From: Bagarius yarrelli
Taxonomy: Eukaryota > Chordata > Actinopteri > Siluriformes > Sisoridae
Assembly: GCA_005784505.1 (NCBI GenBank)
Contig: VCAZ01000074.1
Location: forward strand, 2,495,001-2,559,000
DNA: 64,000 nt
Direction: 5' to 3'
This document shows, piece by piece, positions 32,690 to 44,022 of this stretch. The translations under genes were made by a program, and so were the position numbers. Position 1 is the stretch's first letter. Each line of letters starts with the position of its first letter. Under the pieces are notes generated by a model that had not been told where the DNA came from, ran no database searches, and saw only the letters and a program-made list of their open reading frames with translations.

Positions 32690-33400
32690 GGGACTGAGTG
32701 CTTACTTGAGGAATATTCATATTTTAAGGACATCTTTGGTAAATCCAGGGTAGCACAACTACCTTCTCATTGATCCTAAAACTGCTGCCCAACGTCATGC
32801 CACCTCGCTGCAAAAGTTGCAATACCCTTTACCCGAACTGTAACATGTAGGACACGGAGAGCTATATCGAGAAAACACTATCATCTGAGCTCATACAGCC
32901 TTCCAATTCTCCAGCAGAAAGTGATTTATCCAGCTAATAAGCAAGTGACTTGTCAATGATAAGGACATCAATAATATCCTCATTTACTCAAGTACCATGT
33001 CTCAGCATGTGCAGTACGTTCTGTTGGGGCTGAGAAATATGAATAACATGACAAAAATACTGTGTTCATTGGATAAATCATCTCACAGCAGAGGGTCAGG
33101 ATGGACTTAACCAAGGTAACAGCAGTAACTGATTGGCCAGGTCCTCCTTCAGTAAAAGAGCTACAGCGGTTCCTGGGGTTTGCAAACTTTTTATCAAAAA
33201 TCTATTCGCAACCAAAGCCTGACTGCAGTCCCTCTAATGTCTCTTCTTAAAGAAAGGGCTTCCATGTTACCTGATGGTCAGATGAAGCCCAAGCTGCATT
33301 TTTGAAACTCAGTTTATTACGGTGGAGATACTGCATCATCCTGACCTTAGTGCATCCTTAGTGGTGGTGTTCCTTCAGCGTCATGGCACCATGTTATGGA
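32690..33400 (+). mobile_element. Ty3/gypsy retrotransposon pol fragment, decayed
   Basis: One frame reads EYSYFKDIFGKSRVAQLP, the start of the gypsy RT region. Further on, MDLTKVTAVTDWPGPPSVKE and LQRFLGFANFLSKI are the hallmark of the gypsy RT-RNase H junction, and HHPDLS with LQRHGTMLW follows. Stops and frameshifts lie between the pieces, so nothing is expressed as a whole. No LTRs are visible. Confidence 0.75.
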
Positions 33401-33934
33401 CGTTCTAGAAACTTTGCAATAGTCTATTATCTAATGACTGGTTTCGTTTTTACCCTTGTCTCTTTATTGTCAACCTACCTTTACTGAATACTCTCTAAGC
33501 ACTGGTTTGCCCCTGCCAAATCTCAGTTGGCAATTGTAGGTGCTTGGACTGGGCTAAACATGGTCAATTAAAGTGTCGTGAATGTGATGGTGGACGTTGG
33601 AGGAATCTAGGATTATAAGAACACAAGAGCTTTCAGACGCTGATGATACTGCATCAGGAACTGATTGGATATTACAAAGAGACCATCAGTTCCTGATGCA
33701 TTGCCTTCAGCATCGAAAGAGACGCCATCCAATCCTTAAGGGCGCATTTAGGTCTGGGTTTTTGATTAGTTATTTACATATCACTGGTTTGGCGATAAAA
33801 TAACAATATGAAAATTGTAAAAATTAAAAACCACATACATGCATTACCACTCTTCATGTGACGGTTGAGTCTGGTACCCAGATGGTGAAAGAACAGCAGA
33901 ATCTGCCAGTTTTCAAATGACATCGTAAGTCTTA

Positions 33935-34155
33935 GACTGCACGGCCAAAGGTTTGTGGATGTCTTGCCAGCACACCAATATTTGTTTTTTCCTCAAACTA
34001 CATAAAGTGGAATAACATCTTCTGATATTGTTAACATTACATTACTACATACTACGTTATATTATTTTTCACTGGAACTAGATCCAAACTCTGTTCCAGG
34101 ATGACGGTGCCCCTGTACACAATGCCCCTGAGCTCCTACAGACATACAGTGTTGG
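33935..34155 (+). mobile_element. Decayed Tc1-like fragment next to the 70-bp array
   Basis: GGCCAAAGGTTTGTGGATGT and CCAGGATGACGGTGCCCCTG are landmarks of the family at 3.5 and 60.2 kb. It runs into the array at about 34,155. Confidence 0.5.
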
Positions 34156-34159
34156 ACAT

Positions 34160-36560
34160 AACTATCTATCCTTTTACTTTCGTATATTCCATCCATATTT
34201 ACTCTGTATTTACTGTATCGCACATCCATAACTATCTATCCTTACACTTCTCTCTATTCTATCCATATCCCTTATCCATCTATTCTCTGTATTTACTGTA
34301 TCACACATCCATAACTATCTATCCATCCCTTACACTTTTCTCTGTATTTACTCTATTCTATCATCATATTTACTCTATTTACTCTGTATTTACTGTATTA
34401 CTGTATTTACACATCCATAACTATCTATCCTTACACTTCTCTCTTTTCTATCCATATTTACTCTGTATTTACTGTATCATACATCCATAACTATCTATCC
34501 TTACACTTCTCTCTATTCTATCCATATTTACTCTGTATTTACTGTATTATACATCCATAACTATCTATCCTTACACTTCTCTCTATTCTATCCATATTTA
34601 CTCTGTATTTACTGTATTATACATCCATAACTATCTATCCTTACACTTCTCTCTATTCTATCCATATTTACTCTGTATTTACTGTATTATACATCCATAA
34701 CTATCTATCCTTACACTTCTCTCTATTCTATCCATATTTACTCTGTATTTACTGTATCACACATCCATAACTATCTATCCTATCTATCCTTACACTTCTC
34801 TCTATTCTATCCATATTTACTCTGTATTTACTGTATCATACATCCATAACTATCTATCCTTACACTTCTCTCTATTCTATCCATATTTACTCTGTATTTA
34901 CTGTATCACACATCCATAAACTATCTATCCTTACACTTCCCTCTCTATTCTATCCATATTTACTCTGTATTTACTGTATCATACATCCATAACTATCTAT
35001 TCTCTATCCTTATCTCTGTATCCTTACTCTATCTCTCTATTCCATCCATATTTACTCTGTATTTACTGTATTACACATCCATAACTATCTATCCTTACAC
35101 TTCTCTCTATTCTATCCATATTTACTCGTATTTACATATTATACTCTGTATTTACTGTATTACGTATACATCCATAACTATCTATCCTTACACTTCTCTC
35201 TATTCTATCCATATTTACTCTGTATTTACTGTATCATATACATCCATAACTATCTATCCTTACACTTCTCTCTATTCTATCCATATTTTACTCTGTATTT
35301 ACTGTATCACACATCCATAAACTATCTATCCTTACACTTCTCTCTATTCTGTCCATCCATTTTACTCTGTATTTACTGTATCGTTACTGTACATCATCCA
35401 TCCAAACTATCTATCCTTACACTTCTCTCTATTCCATCCATATTTACCATATTTACTCTGTATTTACTGTATTATACATCCATAACTATCTATCCTTACA
35501 CTTCTCTCTATTCTATCCATATTTACTCTGTATTTTACTACTAACACACATTCCATATAACTATCTATCCTTACACTTCTCTCTATGCCATCCATATTTA
35601 CTCTGTATTTACTGTATCGCACATCCATAACTATCTATCCTTACACTTCTCTCTATTCTATCCATATTTACTCTGTATTTACTGTATCACACATCCATAA
35701 CTATCTATCCTTACACTTCTCTCTATTCTATCCATATTTACTCTGTATTTACTGTATTATACATCTATAACTATCTATCCTTACACTTCTCTCTATTCTA
35801 TCCATATTTACTCTCTATTTACTGTATCATACATCCATAACTATCTATCCTTACACTTCTCTCTATTCTATCCATATTTACTCTGTATTTACTGTATCAT
35901 ACATCTATAACTATCTATCCTTACACTTCTCTCTATTCCATCCATATTTACTCTGTATTTACTGTATTATACATCCATCCATAACTATCTATCCTTACAC
36001 TTCTCTCTATTCTATCCATATTTACTCTGTATTTACTGTATTATATATCCATAACTATCTATCCTTACACTTCTCTCTATTCTATCCATATTTACTCTGT
36101 ATTTACTGTATTATACATCCATAACTATCTATCCTTACACTTCTCTCTATTCTATCCATATTTACTCTGTATTTACTGTATTATACATCCATAACTATCT
36201 ATCCTTACACTTCTCTCTCTATCTTCTATCCATAAATATTTACTCTGTATTTACTGTAATATACATCCATAACTATCTATCCTTACACTTCTCTCTATTC
36301 TATCCATTCTCTATATTTACTCTGTATTTACTGTATCACACATCCATAACTATCTATCCTTACACTTCTCTCTATCTCTATTCTGTATCTGTATCCATAT
36401 TTACTCTGTATTTACTGTATTATACATCCATAACTATCTATCCTTACACTTCTCTCTATTCTATCCATATTTACTCTGTATTTACTGTATTATACATCCA
36501 TAACTATCTATCCTTACACTTCTCTATATTCTATCCATATTTACTCTGTATTTACTGTAT
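34160..36560 (+). repeat. 70-bp tandem array, about 34 units
   Basis: The unit is CATCCATAACTATCTATCC, TTACACTTCTCTCTATTC, TATCCATATTTACTCTGTAT and TTACTGTATCATA. Most units are nearly identical, with a few short expansions of CTAT or TCTCTA. Frames across it are artefacts. Confidence 0.96.
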
Positions 36561-36842
36561 CATGTACTTGTATGTAAATATCCATTATGTCATACTTTGC
36601 CTGCTATAACTGTATCATACTATATATACCCTTATAGATACCATATATACACACTACTGCACCTTCTGTACATTATTTATCCTCACCTCTATAATTATCA
36701 ACCTCATACTCTTATTTATTACACTGATATTTATTGTAAATGAGTCGCTTATGCACTTCTGGTTAGATGCTAACTGCATTTTGTTGGCTCTGTACATGTA
36801 CTTTGCACAATGACAATAAAGTTGAAGCTAATCTAATCTAAT
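36560..36842 (+). mobile_element. Retroposon-like 3' end after the 70-bp array
   Basis: The sequence runs through GCACTTCTGGTTAGATGC and TTGGCTCTGTACATGTAC to ACAATGACAATAAAGTTGAA with TAATC repeats at the end. This 3' end is common in fish genomes, and its last 50 bases resemble the tail of family-B SINEs (43.47 kb). Confidence 0.6.
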
Positions 36843-37795
36843 TTTTCTCAGCCGTGTGATACAGCAAGCAATCAAATTTGAACATCCTGTCATAGATCCC
36901 ACACTGTTGACATTTGCATGATAAATGCTATGCAGTCGGTGGCGGTGTAGCCAAAACAGGCTTGTCTAGTCTTGTTTCTTTAAGGGGTATTTCTTTCCCA
37001 GTTGTACTGGCATCATATTTGAAATCCGCATCAATAAAAAAGTTTACATGTGTAAACTATTATTATTACTGGATCGTAAACATACATCTATTGGCTTAAT
37101 TGCATCTGCAAAAAGGTCTACAAGGTGCGAAGTCAAAGTAATGTGGCGAGCGTTCTCCTGTACCCACACACTGCTACAATCTGCTGCAATAGGCATTCCT
37201 TTAACCAGGCACCAGGCCAAGTGCAGCAGATGTTCATAAAATAAAAACCATCTTGTAAACACTGTGAGGTTTAAGAGGGTTTAACATCTGGCAGACAGTA
37301 CATCCTCAGTAGATCTCAAACTAAATTTTGTTGTAAAAAAAAAATATGGATCATTTAGTCTATGAATAATGATAGGCTTTTGATTGGCTTTCAATCGGAT
37401 GCTTGGACGGCGCTTGAATAGCGCTCGCCGCGTTCAGTCACGTAGGCATGTACAAGATGAAAAGACTTCTTGAGTTCAAATAAACTTTGAAAAATTCCAC
37501 ATGACTACCAGAAGCAATTGTTATCCCCTTGTGTGCCTGTTATAAATTATTGAACATTAGAAATTTGGACGTGACACGGACACTTTGGACAAGTATTGAG
37601 ACACCTGACGTGTGTTTTGATCATTCCATTCCACATTTAGTCTTATTTCTATGAAACGTTGGCTGTGTGGAAAATATAATCATGTAAGGAGGTCTGAGGG
37701 TGCAGTCTGTGTTCCAGTTTATCACACTATGTCTTTTTGGTGAACAGGGGCGATGTCATGTTTGGGTCTCCTAGTTCCAGTAAACGTCAGCATGT
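36842..37795 (+). other. Intergenic stretch with no gene seen
   Basis: Only a DNA-transposon end at about 37,570-37,720 (GGACAAGTATTGAGACACCT) is recognisable. The remainder gives no convincing exon. Confidence 0.45.
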
Positions 37796-37799
37796 AGAA

Positions 37800-38200
37800 A
37801 CAAGTCAAGTCACCTTCATTTCTGTAGCACTTTCGAGATTGCGTCAAAGCAGCTTTACAGAATCACATAAAAAAGTGAGTTCTGTTTAAATAATATCTTT
37901 AAATTAAGAGCCCCCCAACTAAGCAAGCCAGAGGCGACGGCGGCAAGAAACCAAAACTCCATTAGTAACAGAATGGAGAAGTGGTGGCTCAGGGTTAAGG
38001 TGTTGGTTAAGGTGGTTCGAGTCCCACCTTCACCAAGCCACCAATGTTGGGCCCCTGAGCAAGGCCCTTAACCCCCAATTGCTCTGTTGTATAAATGAGA
38101 TAAAAGAATTAAGAATAAAGAATAAAACCTCAGGAGAAACGAAACTCAGTTGGAGGATCAGTTCTGCTCCAACCGGACAAACCAGTAGGTTATCCATTCC
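37800..38200 (+). repeat. Dispersed repeat D, split by a SINE
   Basis: The left part has TCAAAGCAGCTTTACAGAAT and AGCAAGCCAGAGGCGACGG. The right part after the SINE has CTCAGGAGAAACGAAACTCA. Compare 2,045-2,500. Confidence 0.6.
37977..38112 (+). repeat. Family-A SINE nested in repeat D
   Basis: It carries GAAGTGGTGGCTCAGGGTTA, B box GGTTCGAGTCCC and body TGGGCCCCTGAGCAAGGCCC, and stops before the usual tail. Confidence 0.85.
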
Positions 38201-38242
38201 GCAGCAAAGTTTCTGTGGTCTTGTCCGGATTGCCATCTAGAG

Positions 38243-38458
38243 CAGCGGTTCTCAACAGCAGGGTTCCGAGATTATACTGCATTAGTTAATTATATACATG
38301 ATCCCCTGGTTAACCAAAAAATGGACAAATATGTAAATTTTTAGCAATACTGGAAACACAAAATGCAGGAAATACCAAGAGCGATAATATCATTAAATGT
38401 GTAATATATTTTTTGGGGGAAAAGAGGGGTCTCAGACAAAAAAGGTTAGGAACCACTG
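38243..38458. mobile_element. hAT-like MITE with target-site duplication
   Basis: The ends are CAGCGGTTCTCAAC and GTTAGGAACCACTG. The flanking octamers are atctagag (38,235-38,242) and gtctagag (38,459-38,466), seven of eight identical. The 216-bp interior is non-coding. Confidence 0.8.
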
Positions 38459-38464
38459 GTCTAG

Positions 38465-38620
38465 AGGACAAGGTCATTACTGGAAAACTGCCTTATTGTC
38501 CCGAAGTGCTGGTCCACCAACTGGGCTGGATACAGAATGGATCCAAACAGTTTGTGAAAGACACATTTACGAGAGTGCTGGTAAGGTGTCCACAAACTTT
38601 TGGCCATAGTTTGCGTTTGT
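38465..38620 (+). mobile_element. DNA-transposon 3' fragment
   Basis: It ends AAGGTGTCCACAAACTTTTG followed by GCCATAG, a typical terminus of the fish Tc1-like family represented elsewhere in the window. The hAT-like MITE sits against its left side. Confidence 0.45.
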
Positions 38621-38980
38621 GACACAGTTAAGAAATACCACACTGACGTAGCAGGACTGTGGAAATTTTTCAAAGCAATGCTGGACATATTTCCAGCATG
38701 TTGTGTGAGGTAGAAAATAGCTCCTAAGTATGAAATCAAAATTCTGGATGACAAGAGAATTCCTTAGGGTTTTGGATCTGCTGCAGCTTTTCCAAACTCT
38801 CCAAGCACAGATCCTTTTTTGCAGGAGAAAATCATAGTATCACAAGTATTCTATAAAGGGTCCTAATAATCAGTTGCAAATTAATCACCAAATCACGCAA
38901 ACACATCATTGACCACACAGAAACAAGGCAAAATAAAACCAAGCGCAATGTTACAATCTCCATTTGGTTTTGGACAATAA

Positions 38981-39336
38981 TGTTCATTCATTCTTCCATT
39001 TATCTTCTTTACCGGTTATTCCATTATTCGGGTTCCTGGGGATCTGCTGGAGTCTATCCCAGCCATCTCTGAAAGGACAAAAGGCAGGAGGGGGACACCC
39101 TGGACAGGTCAGCTGTCCATCACAGGGCCACACACACACTCCTATGGGCAATTTAGAATCACCAATCAACCGAACATACATGTTTTTGGACTGTGGGAGG
39201 AAACTGGAGAACCCTCAGTAAACACACACAAGCACCATGCAAACTTTACACACAGAAAGACCCCTGCCCAGGAATCGAACCCGGAACCTTCTTGCTGTGA
39301 GGAAACAGTGCTAATCGCTAAGCCACCATGGTGCCC
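38981..39336 (-). repeat. V-SINE (DANA/Mermaid-type), near full length, reverse
   Basis: The plus strand has GGATCTGCTGGAGTCTATCC, CATGTTTTTGGACTGTGGGA, GGAATCGAACCCGGAACC and TTCTTGCTGTGAGGAAACAG. The order is the exact reverse of the copy at 19.6 kb. Confidence 0.85.
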
Positions 39337-39949
39337 AACAATAAAGTTGACTGGTAAGAAAAAAAAAAACCTGCAGCAGTAGAAAGCATGCAGTAACTAC
39401 TATGGCTAGGCTTTGCCATGCGTCTACCAATTTTCGTTTGTTTTCTCTACACAGGGTTGTGAGGAATCCATAGTCTGTGCCAGGAAACTTGGGGCACAAA
39501 GCAGGAGACACCCTGGACAGGATTCTAAACGATCCAAGGGCACAATCGTGCACACGTTTACAATTAACCAACAATTTACAAATGGCAGTTAGTCTACAGC
39601 AAAGGACTAATAATGGAAGCCAGGGTACCCATTAGAAAACCTGCAGGACACGGGATAGAGAGAGACAATACGATTACAATAATCACTCCATCTTTTATTA
39701 AATCTAGAAATGTGGTTTTTACCCTAAATATAATATTGCTGCAAGAACTGCAGAAAACGTATCCCTAGGATGTTAAAAAAAAACCTATGAAAATGATGTC
39801 CTGGTGTTCCAAAACTTCTGCCCGTATAATATAATTCAAGTTTTACCCCGGTGTGTTAGTTATTTACCTGTAGAGGGAGACACAATCTATTAAAAAAATC
39901 CCTACATCGCCCCCCCCTTCCCCAAAGCCAACTTCCACCCTCACACCCC

Positions 39950-40260
39950 ACATGCGCGTGACAGTAATTCCGATAAAGCCCGGTGATCATTTAGAGTAGA
40001 ACCTGTCCGCGCCGCCCCGCAACAACAACAACAACCCCTTCCCCTCCTCCTCCTCCGCCTCCTCCACCCTGTTTCTCCACCTCTCCCTCCTCAACTTCGC
40101 GTGCTCGCAATGATTACAAGAACACTAACGCGTTCGCACTCACACGCTTCCAAAACGCCTTGCTGTTAGGACGCACAGCATCCCGCAGCGTGCAGCGCAT
40201 CGCAGCCCTTCACACACGCACACACACACACGCGGCAGCGGGTGCAGGTAATGCCAGGTA
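39950..40260 (+). promoter_or_regulatory. CpG-rich promoter region and probable non-coding first exon of the fibulin gene
   Basis: About 28 CpG dinucleotides lie in about 310 bases, in a window that is otherwise CpG-poor. There is a CCTCCTCCTCCTCCGCCTCC-like pyrimidine block near 40,040. A 5' UTR exon could end at 40,247 (GTGCAG|GTAATG) or 40,257 (CCAG|GTAGGT). I see no clear TATA box. Position, 400 bases before the signal-peptide exon, supports this reading. Confidence 0.6.
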
Positions 40261-40645
40261 GGTTGTGAGATCCAGTCTCAGTGTCAGTACCGACGCACAG
40301 CCTCAGTGCAGGTGATGTGCAGGCAAAGTTTCTATGCGCATGTTTAGTTTATAGTGTAAATCTGTGCGTGAGTTATAATAATGTTATAGAGTCATAATAA
40401 TAATTACTATTACTAATATTATTTTTTGGACTGAACAGGGTTTTGTGATAAACACATAGCGGGAAGTGTGATTCATAAAAGAAAATGATGAAGGGGGTTT
40501 AAAGCAGCTTTAGAACTTGAGTAGATGTCGGACGTGTCGGTACTCGTTCATAATCGCTCACAGAGGTGTAATAACGGCTATTACACATCCCGTAGACCGG
40601 CTGCCTATTTATGCGCTTATTTTGTTTGCTCCTTGCAGAGACTCG

Positions 40646-40726
40646 ATGATGCCTGGAATCTACATGATAATGGCCATGTTGGCCCACGTCTTCGCCCAAG
40701 AAGCGGAGGAACCCGTCACTTACACA
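40646..40726 (+). CDS. efemp1: Fibulin signal-peptide exon
   Basis: The exon begins at 40639 after ttgcag. Two adjacent ATGs lie at 40646 and 40649, and I chose the first. It encodes 27 residues ending EEPVTYT. The donor after ACA is GCAAGT, a GC-type 5' splice site, because the reading frame only joins the next exon from this point. Confidence 0.85.
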
Positions 40727-41197
40727 GCAAGTGTTTTTTTTTCTAATAAATTCAGTGTTCTTGACTAGAGCCATTAAGGAAATCACTGCTTTCCTGTACT
40801 GAGTACTGTAATCACAGTGCAGTAAAGTCCTAGGGAAAAATTAACCTGTTATTTGCCTCTAGAATTATTATTACACCTTATTTATGGACAAGGGACTCAA
40901 AACAAGTTACAACCTGCCAAGTAATAATATTTTTCTTCTCTTGCAGTGCACAGATGGCTACGAGTATGATCCTATCAGACAAGTGTGCAAAGGTATAGAA
41001 CATTTAGGACAGGCAATGAGTTTAATAATAGTAGGGTTTAAGGTATCGCAGGAGCAAATTTATTAAGTATTTAATAAGAAATATTTTTTGTTATTTACAG
41101 TTGTTTGTGCAAGTTTTCTAAGATTTAGCACAACTCACCTGCAAAAAAGGAAATGTTTGAGAAATATTAACTACATATGTATATAGATGTATGCGGG

Positions 41198-41254
<57 letters not shown>

Positions 41255-41810
41255 GGATGGATGGATAGGCGGATAGATAGACAGACAGACAGACAGACAA
41301 GCAGACAGACAGATAGATAAATATAGGTTGGATGGCTGGATGGCTGGATAGATAGATAGATATATATAGGTGGATAGATAGACAGACAGACAAGCAGACA
41401 GACAGACAAGCAGACAGACAGATAGATAGATATAGAGGTGAATGGATGTATAGATAGATAGATAGATAGATACATAACCAACATCTCAAAACACTTTATC
41501 ATTCCTTTATTCCGCCTCTTCTCTCTTTCACCAGACATCGACGAGTGTGCCATCGTTCCCGATGCCTGCAAAGGAGGTATGAAGTGCTATAATCACTTCG
41601 GTGGATATCTCTGTCTGCCACAAAATGCACAAATCTTTGTAAGCAGAGGTGATGAGATTTCTCGACCAACTGAACCGAGCCCGCCCAACCCTCCGGTCCC
41701 TCCAATCGTCAACTCTCCAAATCTTCAAACAAGAAGCCGATCGTCTGGGTCCTTCAGGACAGTGCAGTGCTCACCTGGTTTCAGCTTGGATGAGCAGAAT
41801 TACTGCAGAG
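40646..41810 (+). CDS. efemp1: Fibulin of EFEMP1/EFEMP2 type, 5' part (3 coding exons; rest beyond window)
   Basis: EFEMP fibulins are secreted extracellular-matrix glycoproteins with tandem calcium-binding EGF domains and a C-terminal fibulin module. The exons are 40646-40726, 40947-40992 and 41535-41810, giving 134 residues and one extra base. The protein starts with a hydrophobic signal peptide (MMPGIYMIMAMLAHVFAQ), then EEPVTYT-CTDGYEYDPIRQVC, DIDECAIVPDACKGGMKC and GGYLCLPQNAQIF. A Pro-rich linker (SPPNPPVPPIV) and CSPGFSLDEQNYC follow. The IVPDACKGGMKC and short signal peptide favour EFEMP1; the Pro-Pro-Val-Pro linker recalls EFEMP2, so the paralogue is uncertain. The next exon should begin with DIDEC and I find none up to 64,000. 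Confidence 0.85.
40947..40992 (+). CDS. efemp1: Fibulin second coding exon (46 nt)
   Basis: The exon encodes CTDGYEYDPIRQVCK, the atypical first Cys-containing segment shared by EFEMP1 and EFEMP2. The acceptor is ttgcag and the donor is AAAG|GTATAG. It ends one base into the Asp codon of DIDEC. Confidence 0.93.
41195..41472 (+). repeat. (GATA)n/(GACA)n compound microsatellite
   Basis: About 275 bases of GATA, GACA and GGAT units lie just before the third coding exon of the fibulin gene. The long minus-strand Ser/Ile/Leu-rich frames are artefacts. Confidence 0.95.
41535..41810 (+). CDS. efemp1: Fibulin third coding exon: first EGF-like domain and linker
   Basis: The exon encodes DIDECAIVPDACKGGMKCYN and HFGGYLCLPQNAQIF, then a proline- and serine-rich linker and FRTVQCSPGFSLDEQNYC. 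The DIDEC motif and Cys spacing fit a calcium-binding EGF split by an insert, as in EFEMP proteins. The donor is AGAG|GTAGGA in phase 1, as expected before a following DIDEC exon. Confidence 0.93.
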
Positions 41811-41994
41811 GTAGGATTGTTTTTCCAACATCTAATAATACATAAATAACTCATATTTAGCACACAGAAATTTTACCCGAGGTCATTAATGTGTGTGAAG
41901 TGAAAATTAAAACGTATTCATTATAAATGTAAATCGTTCTTATAAGTCATAGTCAGTGTTATAACCTGTCATAAAAATGTAACCTATACACTTC

Positions 41995-42625
41995 CTGCTC
42001 ACTTTAATAGAAACACCTGTACACCTGCTCATCCTTGAAATGATGTTTAATGTTGCAGTTAAACAAACCATAATACTATGCAGTAAAAGGTCAAGGTCAG
42101 AGCAGACATTGAATTGAGTAAGAATGTGATTTCAGTAAGCAGGGCATATACGCTGGTGCCAAATAGACCGGTCTGAGTATTTCAGAACCTGCTGACCCTC
42201 TGGGATATTTGTGTGCAACAGTCCCAAAAGTTTTGTGGGTGGAAATGCCTGGTTAATGAGAGACACATTACAATTGTGGTGTGTCGAAAGAAGGAAGCTA
42301 AGAATTCAGAACACATCAAACTTTAAGGCAGATGATTATAGGCTATACAAAAGCCAAAGCGGAGGAACACACTCCTTTGGGAACAAGCTACCTGGTGTAA
42401 TGTATCTTAGGTTCTTCTGCACCCTGTAGATTTCAGGAACAGATTTCAGGCTCCCAAAGTATAAATCCATTGACCGAACCTGTCCTGTGTCAACAGGTCA
42501 AGCTGGTGGTGGTAGTGGTGGTAGTGGTGGTGTTTTGTTGGCGCAGTTTGAGCTCCATAATAACAATGGAGCATCGTCAGAATGCATCTGCTGATAAAAT
42601 GCATTCCGTTATTTCCACAACATGC
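41995..42625 (+). mobile_element. Decayed Tc1-like transposon, family T
   Basis: It begins TCACTTTAATAGAAACACCT and includes GGTCTGAGTATTTCAGAACC and GTCAAGCTGGTGGTGGTAGT, in the order of a common fish Tc1 element. TTTGAGCTCCATAATAACAA and AGAATGCATC follow. Reading frames are broken. A related copy is at 58,560-59,100. Confidence 0.65.
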
Positions 42626-42895
42626 ACATCTTACTACAAAATAAAGTAAATTTAGCATCTAAAAAGCACAAAATGTGTCAGCGCGGTTGCATACTGCATA
42701 CTGTTGCATACTGTGGCACTGAAACCAGTGACCTTCTGGAGGCTGGTAGAATGGTAGGTCCTTTAAGTGAATGTGAAGCAGAAACGTTCTCACGCAAATA
42801 TTCCAACATCTCACAGAATCTCAGAACCTTGTAAAATCCATGACAATAAAGTGCAATTTGTAGTTACGATTAGTTTTTATACATATATATATATA

Positions 42896-43056
42896 GGCTA
42901 CCAACCTGAAAGATTGTGGGTTCCCATTCCCAGCTCCACCAAGCCACCACAGCTGGGCCCCTGAGCAAGACCCTTAACCCCCAATAGCTTAGTTGTATAA
43001 ATGAGATAAATGTCAGTCGCTCTGGATAAGGACGTCTGCCAAATGCTGTAAATGTG
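42896..43056 (+). repeat. Family-A SINE, head truncated
   Basis: It begins in ACCAACCTGAAAGATTGTGG and has body GGGCCCCTGAGCAAGACCC and tail CTCTGGATAAGGACGTCTGC. An (AT)n run replaces the A-box part. Confidence 0.88.
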
Positions 43057-43464
43057 TGTTTGTATATATAGTTTAATAATCTTTCTTCAGGAGTTACATA
43101 ATAATGCAAAAAAAAACAACAACATAAACAATGTACAACTATGGACTAAGTACAATTAAACAGTTCTACATTAAATGCATGTTTGCAAATAGTGCAAGAC
43201 AAAAGACAGTGTTGGACAGGAGACAGTACACATACATACATACAGTACAGCCAACTGCAATAAAGTACATTACAGTAATGCAGCAAAGATGTTTTTTGAG
43301 AGATTTAGCAGCATTTTTAAGGTAATATATAAAACAGTGGGCTTCACTGATAACGATAGCCAGGTTGTACCGTACTGTTGCAGATAACAGATTAATCAAC
43401 CAACAGAAAATATCAAATCTGAAATTTCAGGTAAAATAAATAAATAATAAATATAAATATAAAT

Positions 43465-43728
43465 AATAAATATTCAACTTCATTGTGTACAAGGTACATG
43501 CACAGAGCCAATGAAATGCATTTTTCGCATATCCCATCTTAGTAAGTTGGGGGGTCAGAGCACAGGGTCAGCTATGATACAGCGCCCCTGGAGCAGGAAG
43601 GGTTTAAGGGTCTTGCTCAAGAAACCAACGGTGGTTGGCTTGCCGGTGGTTGGGGGCTTGAACCCAGGTGTTTCTGGTCTTTAGATTAGGAACTTGACCA
43701 TTTGAGCCACCACTGCCCCCCAATATAT
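43465..43728 (-). repeat. Family-B SINE, near full length, reverse
   Basis: The minus strand has A box TGGCTCAAATGG, B box GGTTCAAGCCC, body GGGGCGCTGTATCATAGCTG and the tail TTGGCTCTGTGCATGTACCT. It is the best copy of this family in the window. Confidence 0.85.
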
Positions 43729-43734
43729 AAAATA

Positions 43735-43893
43735 CAGGGTGTGTATAAGTATACTCATAAGTATCCATACATAGGAAAAAAATATATATATATTTTTCTA
43801 ATTTGCTCTACATGACTACAATTTTTTTTTTTAAAACACGTGTCCTATAAATTAAATTTTTCGTATGTATGTAAACTTATGGGACACCCTGTC
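43735..43893. mobile_element. Short mariner-like MITE
   Basis: The ends are ACAGGGTGTGTATAAGTATA and GTAAACTTATGGGACACCCT. It shares the internal motif TGCTCTACATGACTAC with the 14,955-15,463 element, so it is an internally deleted relative. Confidence 0.75.
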
Positions 43894-44022
43894 ATGCTTA
43901 ACTTTATTACAAAAATGAAAACTACATTATTAAAAATGTGCTGAATGAAGATTATATAAATCTAAATATATTATTAAAAAAAAATTAAAACCAAAAAAAA
44001 AATGCTTATATTATTATATATT

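Noticed and set aside
41118..41571. Minus-strand ORFs with Tyr/Leu/Ser/Ile and Cys/Leu/Ser/Val periods
   Set aside because: They are products of the GATA/GACA microsatellite.
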